Below, piece after piece: positions 45,979-56,418 of a DNA stretch of 64,000 nucleotides; position 1 is the stretch's first letter, and each line of letters begins with the position of its first letter. This DNA is from Halisarca cf. caerulea (taxonomy: Eukaryota > Porifera > Demospongiae > Chondrillida > Halisarcidae). Made by a program: the position numbers and the translations under genes. The notes beneath the pieces were generated by a model, which made no database searches, was not told where the DNA came from, and saw only the letters and a list, made by a program, of their open reading frames with translations. Location of the stretch: NCBI GenBank assembly GCA_963170055.1, contig CAUJGJ010000040.1, positions 667,401-731,400 on the forward strand, read 5' to 3'.

Positions 45979-48167
45979 AGGGGTATATATATAAGAGCCA
46001 AAGCTCCTTTGGTTTAATCCACATAACTGTGTCCATGCAAGGCATTATTCATTTTGTATATACATACCTCCCTCTTCACCCTTGTTTCAAAAAAGTGAAC
46101 TAAGATAAAAACAAAATGGCAGTCCTCCAATAGTGCCAAAAAGTCCAATTAATTATGCGAGTCTGGACTGCAGTTGATAAATGTGTTCATGACACCATGC
46201 ACATAATATTGCTATGAAGATTCTCCCAATTTATTGCTATATTTTCATTGCATACTGAGGTTAAGGTGAGCCATGTCCAAAATGATCTGCAAATGTGGCT
46301 GTAGTTACAGTCACATTCGCAGCAAGGTTACAGTCTCACATCTTGTCAAACCAACACAGAAACAATCCAAGGAAAATTATTATTGAAAGCTTTCTTGAGA
46401 AATGTCATAACACCAACAGTGTGTGCAGTTTTAGCCACGGGTTTATCCTGAAGGATTAAACCGTGTCTGAAACTGCCAAAATGCAGCGGATTTTCTTCAA
46501 AATTGCAACGAAGCGAAAAATACTAATCTGAAGAATAAAAATTTTCATAAACCTGATACCATTGTTGCAGAGATGAACTGTTACATTCGCAAATAATTTG
46601 GGACGAGGGGCGGCAGCCTCATGGGTTTTTTACTCGAATAACTTGTTAAACTCAAATTACTAGAATTATTTATATACATGCAAAAGTATGTTCTGTGTCC
46701 TAGAGAGTAGTGTTGTAGTCATTTTGCAGAATTGTATGATGGGCTTGATTGACAGTAAAAGTACCTTTGTAAATTGCACTTGTTGGGCCATTAGCATGAC
46801 ATCGTACACTTCTGAGATTGGTGACAATCTGTGGCAAGACCTCTAAATCTGTGGTTGCAAGTCAAGTGATGAAACATGGTTATCCTGAAGAACACTAAAA
46901 CAGGTGCCTTCACAAAATGGTACTGAATCCCTTTATATGTCTGTTCATCATTCTTGCTAGCTATAGCATCTTGGTTCAAAGTGCAACTACCTTGTAGCAA
47001 AGGAGGGCTTGTTAATCATTTCATTTGTAATTTGCATTACATTGCTCCTTTACATAGGACTTAACACAAACTTAGACGGTCAATTAATACATGTTTGAAG
47101 GAACATGATAGTGGTACATGTATCTTCCGACTTACTTTACACTCATAAGTGGTATCTTTTTGCCAATTATTGTTAGTTTCATCGGAAGTGTCCATAATGT
47201 CTATGTTTATATATATATTTACATATATATATATATGTCAATAACATGGTGGACATTAAGGCGGTAGTCAACTTTTTGGTGACATTTCGATGAATTTAGC
47301 GTATTTGCTCCTCATTTCATCCGTGAAGATTCTTTTAGAACAGAAGAGTATTAATTTTCAAAGTATTGGTTTCAGGAATAATGACAATTTCCAAGCAACT
47401 GGAGTTTACAGGGCTGTAGGCGGCCCACAATTCAATAAAACTCAAATTGCTTGTTCACTTCAACTGTCTTCAGACCCACTAATCTGTAGGTCAGGTGAGG
47501 TCAGTTATACTTACTTTATCTGGGGAGCTGTTAGCCAGGGGGTTCTCTACCCAGCATCCACAAGAATGTATTAGGAGTCAGAAATTACATAATTATTGTA
47601 ATCAATATTCATGCAATTCACTCAATAGTGTATTAATAGGAAAAGAGTTGTTCACAACAATAAGAGGTCTTGAAGTCTTTGATTTCACAAATATGAGATG
47701 GGAGTGATCTCCACAAAGCAGAACCTGCATAATTAAATGAATTTTGTCCCAATGACATTCTTACTGAAGGAAGGTTAGTCTAAAGGGTTGAAGCTGACTG
47801 GGTGTGGGAGTGGGAAGTTGGAAAAGAGAATATTTGGGAGAGATACGTAGGCAAATGTGAGGATAGACACTTAAACATCAAGTTGGTGGTTAGGTGGAGT
47901 TTTCTACTTGAAGCTAGGGTAGTAAACCAAGTTCTCTATGATCAGCAGACGCAGAGTACTGTCTATACCTACAAAGAACAGTGCAGCAACAAAGGGAACC
48001 GTTTTCATATGACAATTCACATACATCTCCCATTATTTGTGATCTTACTTGGGTATAGTGGTATTTTGTTTGTTTAGGACTGAGAAAACAATAAATATAC
48101 AACATCTTGATGAAAAACTGTAGGCAAGCCTTCATGTAAAGGGTATTACCTATAATGCATACTTTAG
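45979..48167. other. intergenic repeats
   Basis: It holds a hairpin-repeat end at about 46520-46645 (GGGACGAGGGGCGGCAGCC) and a reversed Rep-A copy at 47173-47456. ORFs overlapping these are not genes. Confidence 0.45.
47173..47456 (-). repeat. Rep-A element, reverse orientation
   Basis: CATCGGAAGTGTCC, a TA-rich tract, GTCAATAACATGGTGGAC, AGAACAGAAGAG, then GGCGGCCCACAATTC and ACTCAAATTGCTTGTT follow the Rep-A order in reverse complement. Confidence 0.55.
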
Positions 48168-48189
48168 TGTTAGGGTTAGGGTTAGGGTT
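48168..48189 (+). repeat. interstitial TTAGGG repeat
   Basis: About three and a half TTAGGG units, lying directly before the TACCGTA terminus of the outer element that hosts the 6.4-kb transposon. Confidence 0.85.
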
Positions 48190-48507
48190 AGTACCGTAAG
48201 TGTATATACAGATTTTCACAGGATGAAACTTTCGCAGATTTTGTGGATTAGAAGCCATGCGCAAAAATTTTAAGCCTGCCAAATTTTGGTAAAGGCTTGT
48301 GCAATGACCAAAATGGCCATCCAAAGAGTAGGAGACGTTAGTCTCGTTCCCAGTCCAACTTTCGCCCTCCATTTTGTTACGGTCGAGAAGGTTGGTCTGG
48401 CAAAAATAGCCGGAATACGTGGCTTTTGCGTGGGCAAAACGTCTCGTGACATTCCACAATTCCATGTGACCTGAACGCGGGACCTGAAAGGGCTTTGTCT
48501 TGGCCCT

Positions 48508-48640
48508 CGTGTTCGATTGCTTTGTTCCTGGAAGGTTCGGCTTTGTACTGATTGCTTTGTTCCTGGAAGGTTCGGCTTTGTACTGTCTGCGTGTCGAACT
48601 TCTTTGCTCCTGATAAGCTCGGTTTTGCATTGTCTGCGTG
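48508..48640. repeat. short direct repeats upstream of the DUF6589 start
   Basis: Two close copies and one diverged copy of a unit of about 34 bp with TTCCTGGAAGGTTCGGCTTT. They lie just inside the left end of the transposon and may be subterminal repeats. Confidence 0.6.
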
Positions 48641-48674
48641 CCAGACTACTTTGTTGAATCATTTCGAAGAAGAA

Positions 48675-51600
48675 ATGACAAGCAAGCCGTGTATCGGTTG
48701 TGAACGATCTCTCAAGCCTTACCAGAGGAGAACTCTGAAAAGTAGCGAAGTTGCCATCTCTTTTCTGATCAAGTTTGGGAAGATTTGGGAATCCAAAGTT
48801 CGTTCATCCTCGGAAGATTCGGAAGCTTACCTGTGTAAGCCTTGTCTTAAAGTGCTGGAGGAAAGCAGCGAGAAAGTCGAACAATTGGGGAAGCTGCTTT
48901 CTGGGTGTAGGCAACATTTTGGCTTGGCAAATGTGACCATTGCTGCCTTGGACGTTCCTGTTGAGAATTTCGAAGAAGGTGGGTTTGTTTGTGTAATGTT
49001 TTGTCCTTTCATTGGCATTGCATGGTGGAAATAGAAGGAATGTCCTGAAAAGGATCTCTTATGGGGTCAGTCTTTTATGTGCCTAGTCTATAGCTACCTA
49101 GCTAAAGTGTTCCTGTTGGGTATATCGTATACCTGCCCTACTGGTATGAATTTTAGTATTTATATTATTGTAGACATTGAGATGTCGACTCCCTCAGGAT
49201 CCTGGCAACACATGTATACCAGTACACCTTCAGGATTGCATACGGGGCCAAGTACAGCCGCTGTTCGTGGATCTGTAGGTGACGAGGAGGTAACTCCTAA
49301 GCGTAGACGCATTGCCTCAGAATCCTGCCAACACACGGATATCAGTACACCTCCTGGATTTCATTCAGAGCCTAATGTACCCATTCATGCGACTGTTCCT
49401 GGACCAAGTCCACTTGTCAAGGTAAACTAACTATATGTGCTTGCTAGTTCTGGTTAAAATGAACTATGCTCGGCTCATATAGTATGTGGCTGCATTTTTA
49501 ACAAAATTTAGTGGTTGGCTATGGTAGCTATATTCAATTCAATCCTTTTCTATTAGGTTTTTATAAAGCGAAGAAACTCTTCAGCTACATTTCATGTTGG
49601 TAGCAGGTATAAACGCCTTGTTATGTCAACACGCTACAAGAAATCTCCATACACTGCAAGAACATTACTCCAGTCATCTTTGAGGAGGCAAGCCATTGAA
49701 GAGATCAGTCGTTCAGTTCGACAGGAGCTACAAAGGATTTGTGCCAGAGCTGATGAGGGAGACTCCATCTTAAGATCTATAAATGTGAACAGCCTCACAC
49801 ACTTCTCTTGGAAATCCATCCTGCAAGAGCTGAAATTGCGTGCACGAACCCTCTTTTCTCTCCTCCGAGGTGCACTTGTGAAACGGCGCAAAGGTCATTT
49901 CTATGTACCTCGTCATTGTCTTGGAATGACTGCATGTGTTCTGCTTAGGCACCGCAGTCAGCATATGGCCCTCGCACAAGCTGCAGTGTCACTTGTATTG
50001 TATGCAGGGCACTGTTCCAAACAGGTGAGTAATTATAATACCACTTTGTGTACTATGGAAATTCATTTCAAGATCGTGTTAAATGTATTTTGTAGGTTTT
50101 CCAGAGGTTGAATCAATTGGGTATATGTCTCAGTCATACTGCTACACTGCAGCTAGTGAGGAAGTTTGGTGATAATCATGATGTTGAGGTTGTAGCATGG
50201 AAGCGGAGGCTTGAGTGTCTCTTAAGGCATGAACATGATATTTTTAATGAGGAGCTTCCCAGCGAGTCAGAATCAGTTTATGAAACAGAATCCAGCTACG
50301 ATATGGAAGAGAACATGTTTGAGCTAATGACAGGTATGAATGGATTGTTAATTTCTGCAGCCTCATTGTTACTGCATGCATACTCACACGCCAATTAACA
50401 CTGTGTTTGCTCTCTCCTTAGACCATGAATCTGATGAAACAGGTAGCCTTTTAGAAAATTCTACCTTATCTGATTGCACCAATGTTTCAACTGTGTTTCC
50501 TGCTGGTTGCACTTACATTTTGGTGGGGGACAACATAGACAAGACTGTTTCCGCTCGCCATGCTACAATGGATCATCAGTCCCAGTCCCTGCATTACTTC
50601 CATTGCTATGCAGCAATGGATCGTATCAGTTTCAGCCAACTGGACAACTCACGTCCAATTAGCAATGTGCGGAACCTCCCACTATCAGCATTCATCCCCA
50701 GCATGGAAGACTGCGACATGCTGCTGAAGAACTATACTGTTTTGCTGGGTAGGGAAATGGTTAAAATGCTTCCATTCTTCGAAGTGTTTGCTGACTGTGT
50801 TCCTCAGCACATTACTCATAAGTTCAGCCATGAAATGAAATGCAAGTCGTTCATTGTAAGTCTTCAGTGTGAAATAGTATGGTGCATGCATGCATTTATG
50901 TGTATATATGCAACTTATACCTGCATGGTGTATTTATTTACTGCATGCATATAGGTCCCACTCGGTGTACTACCACATAATGAAACTTCCACAGAAGGAA
51001 TGGTTAACATCCTTGACTATTTAAACCAATATATCCCTGAAGCGAGTGTGGGCGATGAGACAGAAGTTTTCCCTGTGGCATTTGGTGGAGACATGCTGAC
51101 TGCAGCTCGAGCCCGTACTGCACAAGATGTCTGAGTTAGTAGTACTGGCAAGGAGGCACTCCGTGGCTTCACTCCCTTCCCAGCTGACTGGCATGCGAAA
51201 GTGAATTTTATGTCTGTGAGTCAACTGGCATGCATTGCCTTTATATTGGTTGTTGTGTATGACATTAGTTTTTGTCACACTGTCATATAGTTGACATGCA
51301 TATATGTTTGGCTAATATTACATTTACTTGATTATCATCGGAAAAATTAAGGTATACATGCATGCATCCTTCACAATTGGAGGTTTTAGAACTCATTACA
51401 ATAATATACAAGTATATATAAAATACTATAATTATAGTGCATGATATACAATGTCATATATGTTTACATCTCTATAGATCATATGGAAGAGATTGTACAA
51501 AGGTGGGTCCAGTCTCCAACCTGGGACACTGATGCAGTTGAGGAATCTCATTAACCGTCGCAACATTAGCGCCAAAATGAATGTCTCTGGGCATGTGAAT

Positions 51601-52683
51601 GAGGCAGAAGACTTTCTTCGTCTTGTTGTGCGTTGCTACATGGTTACTGCTGTGATGCATCACTTCGGGATGAAGAATCTCACCGATTCTCCAACAAGGA
51701 ACACACTATCCATTAGCGAAACTGCATCCTCCGCAGATAAATGGGAATGGCTACAGGCTCAATTGCGAGTGGTTGTGGATACCTACATTGTCCCTAGGCA
51801 GCTTCAAGTTGCACATTGTGACAACAACAGTGCACATCAGTTTGTACATGGCACTGGTGGATTCAATCCACACACCAATCGAATTAACACGGAGCATTCA
51901 TACCATCAGTCTCAACTTGAAGCACTGCCTTCCCGCTCTCATGAGCTACCCAGCAGCCTTGCAGTACAGCAACCACTAGTGCCATCTGTTTCAATCCGTA
52001 GAGTGGCCAGAGATGGGGTTTTTGATTATGGATCAGCAGTCTTGAATGATGGCATGCTTTTGTTTGAATTTGAAGATGCTATCAGAGAAGGAGATGGGGA
52101 ACGGATTTTGAGGTGCTGGAAAGCATTGCTAATTTACTTTCATGCAGCGGGCCATTCCAATTACACCAAAGAGGCGATAATGCTTCAGGCCCTCGTCAAA
52201 GCTTCAGCCACTCCCATGGTCTCTGCACAATTAACTTGGAGCAGGACTGTTAGCACCAGAGGAGGAAGTGGGAAGAATGTACCTGTTGATCTCCACAATG
52301 AGCACCTGAATCGACTGGTGAAGACTGCAGTAGCACATGTTGGTGCCAATGTCACACCTGCTGCTATATTGCAGTGTGGCAAAAGTGTCAAGTGCTTGAA
52401 GACTTTCCTTGACAACTTTGACAAAGAACACAATGTAGCACCAGCATCAAATGCACATTCTCAGGCGTCACTGAGGAAGGATGAAAGTGCTATAATGGAT
52501 GTTTTAACAAAAACAAATGTTTTTGATTACATTCCAGGAAGGATACACGAGTCTTTCAAAGACATCGCAGTGAATCCGTCCGAAAAACTTAATTTAAGTA
52601 AACTCTGTGACACCATTGAGAAATACAAAGAGGAGCTGCAACGCAAGGCTAATGTAGCAAGACTCTATAAACACTCATTTTGA
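48675..52683 (+). CDS. DUF6589-type protein, probable transposase, with one nonsense codon
   Basis: Seven exons: 48675-48978, 49174-49421, 49557-50024, 50096-50333, 50422-50855, 50955-51215 and 51478-52683, all GT-AG, giving 1,053 codons. The start could also be 48552, in frame. The N-terminus has a putative zinc site (CIGC ... LCKPC), then a Ser/Thr/Pro-rich linker with a basic PKRRR. The C-terminal two thirds contain LVGDNIDKTVSARHATMDHQ, AFGGDMLTAARARTAQDV and DWHAKVNF, in line with DUF6589 proteins of invertebrate and fungal genomes. The conserved Asp residues could be catalytic in an RNase-H-like fold (inference). Codon 624 (51132-51134) is TGA, consistent with a CGA-to-TGA change, and truncates the product unless it is read through or a sequence error. 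Its partner is the convergent helicase gene. Confidence 0.72.
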
Positions 52684-52732
52684 TTAATATATACTTTGAT
52701 GAACAATATATGAATAATTTATATTGTTAAAT

Positions 52733-54518
52733 CTATGGACAGAAATTTTGATATGACTTTACAATACGAATGATATGATCAAAGTGTTCTTGACCTATCC
52801 CAAGTTTAAGTAAGTATTCCATATTCACATTCGTGGCATGTTCTACAATGTTTTGTAAAACACAATCGGGTAGACCCGAAGTGAGTTCAACACCATACAA
52901 TAGAGGTTCTGTTGACACTGTTTGCGACCTATATAGTTGTAGTGAGGCCATGATGGCCTCACTCTTGTTGGACTCACAGATGGATGTTCCAGACTCATGC
53001 TCGGATTCTGAAGATGAGGTGGTGTTGCATGAAGTTGAAGCACATGCCTGACATTTGCACATTGCTGCACAAACATCACAGCAATCATGGTTTGTAGAGG
53101 GTTTTTCAACCAATGCATCAAAATGAGCCATCAGCAGCTTACGTCGACACTCCAAAGTATTCAGGCAGTATGCATGGACTTCGGGAGTTGCAGTTGAGAA
53201 ACCAGTAAAGTCTGTTCCCGTGTAATAGATGCAGGATGTGGAGTTTATACCATCACGTCCACAACGCCCACTCTCCTGAACATACATTTCAATACTGTGC
53301 GGGGCTCCCCAATGAATGACATGCCTGATGTCTGGTGCATCAACTCCCATGCCGAAAGCGATAGTTGATACCAAGATTCTCACTACTCCATCGCTCTTCG
53401 TGAAATCCTGCAAAATAGCATCTTTGTCCTTTTTGGTGGAGGAGGCTGTATACACATTACATACGGGCCTGGGGCTGTTCTGTGGATAAAGGCAGTTCCT
53501 TTGACCAAGTTCATCTACAAGAATGTGTAAAATTGTGCTACACTGCATATACGTCGAACAGAAAATTACATAGCGGTCTGACTGTAGGCCATACTCTTCT
53601 ATGGAGGAAATGAGGGGAAGAAGTGCTTCCACAGGATTATTGGGCTTCCTCTTCACTGAATACTTGATATTGACTTTATTAGGTGATCTTGTGACTTCAT
53701 GGCAGCCTTGCATACACAATGTTTCAATAATTTCCTTCCGCGATTTGGCTGTAGCTGTTGCCGTCAATGCCATACATCTCACAGACTTGGGAATGATAGA
53801 CCTCACTTCACTGATGTTGGCAAATTCATGTCGGAATGTGCTACCCCTGTGTAGTAAAATACATGCATACTATAGTTACTGTAAGTTGTATTGTTTATAT
53901 AATACGTATATAATTACATATTGCCTAATGAGTTATCTTACAACACGTAATACTTCTTAGTGATTGCTGGATATACTGCCAACATAAGACTCACCATTCT
54001 CGGACACAGTGGGCTTCATCCACAACAACAGCTACTAGGTTCTTCTTGTAAATTCTGGTAAGGAACATTTCTCGCCAATGCAGCACGCATAATAAAGATT
54101 CAGGACTCATATAAACCAGTTGAAACTCTCCTCTCAACACAGCCTCCTTGACCCTTTCATCCACTTGTTCTGCCCCTATGAATGTGCAAGCCAAACCGCT
54201 GGTGGAAAACTTGGCAACTTGGTCCTTCATCAAAGATACCAGAGGAGAAACAACAATCGCTATACTAGAATGGTCAACTGTGGTTGATTCTTTGGAAGAC
54301 ACCCGCGCATTTAAGAAGTCAAACATATAGGGCAGTAGAACAAAGCACAAAGACTTCCCTGATCCAGTTGGAAGCGAGACGAATACATCCTTTCCTTTCA
54401 CAAAACTAAAAATGACTTCTCGTTGATCGGCGGTCGCTGAAAACTCGAGCTTCAGCTTCCGCAAAGACAGAGAAAGGCATTCATCCAGTATCTTGTCTGG
54501 CAGTCCCGTGAAGTTCAT
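52733..54518 (-). CDS. RecQ-family DNA helicase (transposon cargo)
   Basis: Two exons, 53995-54518 and 52733-53846, join in phase 2 to give 545 residues with no internal stop. Superfamily 2 motifs are complete: Walker A PTGSGKS (about residues 50-56), VSPLVSLMKDQ, motif II DEAHCVREWG with the RecQ-type aromatic-rich extension FRHEF, ALTATAT, and GRCGRDG. A cysteine cluster (CRRKLL then CCDVC) fits the RecQ zinc-binding region. A further Cys- and Ser-rich tail follows, and there is no HRDC domain. Family members unwind DNA 3' to 5' with ATP. Its position inside the TIRs, tail to tail with the DUF6589 gene, argues for a role in transposition rather than host repair. The frame is intact, unlike its neighbour. 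Confidence 0.85.
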
Positions 54519-54985
54519 ATTCGAATAGTTCGACCTTGGCCGTATTAACGTTCCTCGTGACTATTATACAACAACGGTAACACCTTCGACGACGAATTTG
54601 AGGTAGACCTCGACCTAGACGAATGTGACAACAGCGTGACTTCTATGCGCACGTGACTATCCAGCTATCTGATTGGCAATCCAAATTTGCGCTGGCAAGC
54701 CAAGAACTTAGACTATGTTTACCAGACCACCTTTTCCGCGGCCATGTTGGAAGCGGAAGCGGTGGGCTGGGAACGAGACTAAGGAGACGTTGAGAAGCAA
54801 GTCAGTGCCTTCACTCGCTTCTTTCATGGCATTCTTTCAGAAACAGAGGAAGATTATACCAATAAAACACTAAAACTTGGCAGGATTAAAGGGGGATCTG
54901 CGAAAATAAAAACCGCAAAATTGTTAAAATTGGCCATCCACGAAAGTTTCATCCAGCGAAAGTTTGTAGACATACGGTATTACTC

Positions 54986-56367
54986 AGTTGTATGTGCAAC
55001 ATAATATGTAAGCAGCCATGTATATGACTGCCAGGTCAAAACAGTTCAGTTAATGTTACTACCCATTGCGTTTGTAACGCAGGTGAATTATGTTCAAATT
55101 TAGACATAACACAAAATTGCTGTCCTTATGGAAGTACACATCTGTTTGCTTTCTGGATGTGGTTCTGTTAACATTGACTTGTTCTTTGTAGTCTGTACGT
55201 ACCGAAGTAGTGTTGGTGCACTTTCAATGATTGTCTACAAAGTATAGGTCTCCCTAACAGCATTCCTTTGGGTACAGTCAAACTGAGAAAGGTAAAAATC
55301 TCACCTTCTGATAACACCAATAGATTGAAATGACTATTTTGCTTCAAAAACTACCTTGAATATTCCTGAAGTCTGGTAGTTCAAAACCCGGCTGTTTTGT
55401 CCAGGGCTTTACTTTGTTTTCAGAGGTCTGCAGGCACAAATAGTTGGACATAAACTAAACGGTAGAAGGTACAGAGCTCCAGGAATCTTTCACTGCGGAT
55501 TTGATTTAGGAATATGATGGCCTTACTCACTTCTTTCAATTGGGATTGAGAGTATTTCATGCATCAGTTTCTCTTGTTTGAAGGAATATTGCCAGCAAAA
55601 ATGAAGTCAATTAGTAGTGTTCAACACAGCTTGTACAAAGTGGCTACTACTTTATTGGTATTCTAGAACATACAATATGAAAAGAGAATTTCGATATTCA
55701 CCTCTCTACAATTTGAGACTGGTTTACAATATGTCGCAAGTGTCCGCGACGCGACACTATCACAGTGTGTAATTTGATCACGTTGCAGTTTGTCGCAGCG
55801 AATAGGAATTGTTTCTAATCTCAGCGACAATCATGTGATAATAGGCGAGTTTCCACATGTTTTCAAACGGCCAAACTATGCATTGTGACAGAGTGTCGTG
55901 AACCAGGTTTTACTATGCACACATATCTCGCAGGGATTAATAAACAGTTACAGTAGACTCTGGTTAAGAATCGCATGCGCCAGCTTATTATAGAAATGTG
56001 CACCTAATAGAAAGTGTTAGTTAGACATCACCTTGTAATAGGAGAAATGAGTATGCGCGTATTACAAAGTGTGCAGTTCTTACAGGGGTAAGCTTCTTAA
56101 CCCTAGTCTACGGTATTGTTAGATAACTAGATTGAGAAAGATATTGAAGTGAAATACACCATTTTGTCTGCTGCAAAGAAGACTGCACCTATATACATCC
56201 AATATCAGCATGATAAGAAGCCATTTGACTATTTTTAGCAAATAATGAAGAAATTCCAGCAATATTGATCTAATACGACTAGTGTCTCTTATCACAGTGT
56301 CAAAAATTGATACTATTATCTATTTACTACTTCTATTTATGTGTCTTTTTGCCTATGCTGTTACTGC
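54986..56367. other. intergenic, repeat fragments
   Basis: GCAGGTGAATTATG near 55080 resembles the left end of Rep-C, so a decayed copy may begin there. No gene recognised. Confidence 0.4.
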
Positions 56368-56418
56368 TTATTCTTCTGGAATGTCAAGGGTCACCTTCTT
56401 GAAACACCAAGGTACGTC
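56368..56418 (-). CDS. trefoil gene exon 7: last half-domain and stop
   Basis: DVPWCFKKVTLDIPEE and TAA, after a CTGCCTCAG acceptor in phase 0. Confidence 0.75.
   Translation of the reverse strand, partial: DVPWCFKKVTLDIPEE

Larger units (their letters stand above)
48339..54781. mobile_element. 6.4-kb TIR transposon with DUF6589 and RecQ-type helicase genes, 9-bp TSD
   Basis: The ends read TAGTCTCGTTCCCAG inward from 48339 and, as complement, from 54781: a perfect 15-bp match, then imperfect similarity including GGTCTGG about 50 bp in. AGGAGACGT occurs directly outside both ends (48330-48338 and 54782-54790) as a perfect 9-bp target-site duplication. The cargo is two convergent genes whose stop codons are 49 bp apart. 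A helicase beside a second large protein recalls the helicase-bearing lineage of Academ transposons. That assignment is from memory and needs a search. The TIRs and duplication indicate a fairly young insertion, though the DUF6589 gene carries a nonsense codon. Confidence 0.82.
48188..54985. mobile_element. outer TIR element interrupted by the 6.4-kb transposon
   Basis: The flanks of the inner transposon are themselves inverted: TACCGTAAGTGTATA and GGATGAAACTTTCG on the left (about 48190-48235), and CGAAAGTTTCATCC with TAGACATACGGTA on the right (about 54940-54980). Removing the inner element and one target duplication leaves a unit of about 350 bp, a MITE. Its superfamily is not assigned. 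Confidence 0.55.

Noticed and set aside
47290..47574. 94-codon ORF starting MNLAYLLLISSVKILL with a hydrophobic start
   Set aside because: It coincides with a reversed Rep-A copy, so the apparent signal peptide is repeat sequence.
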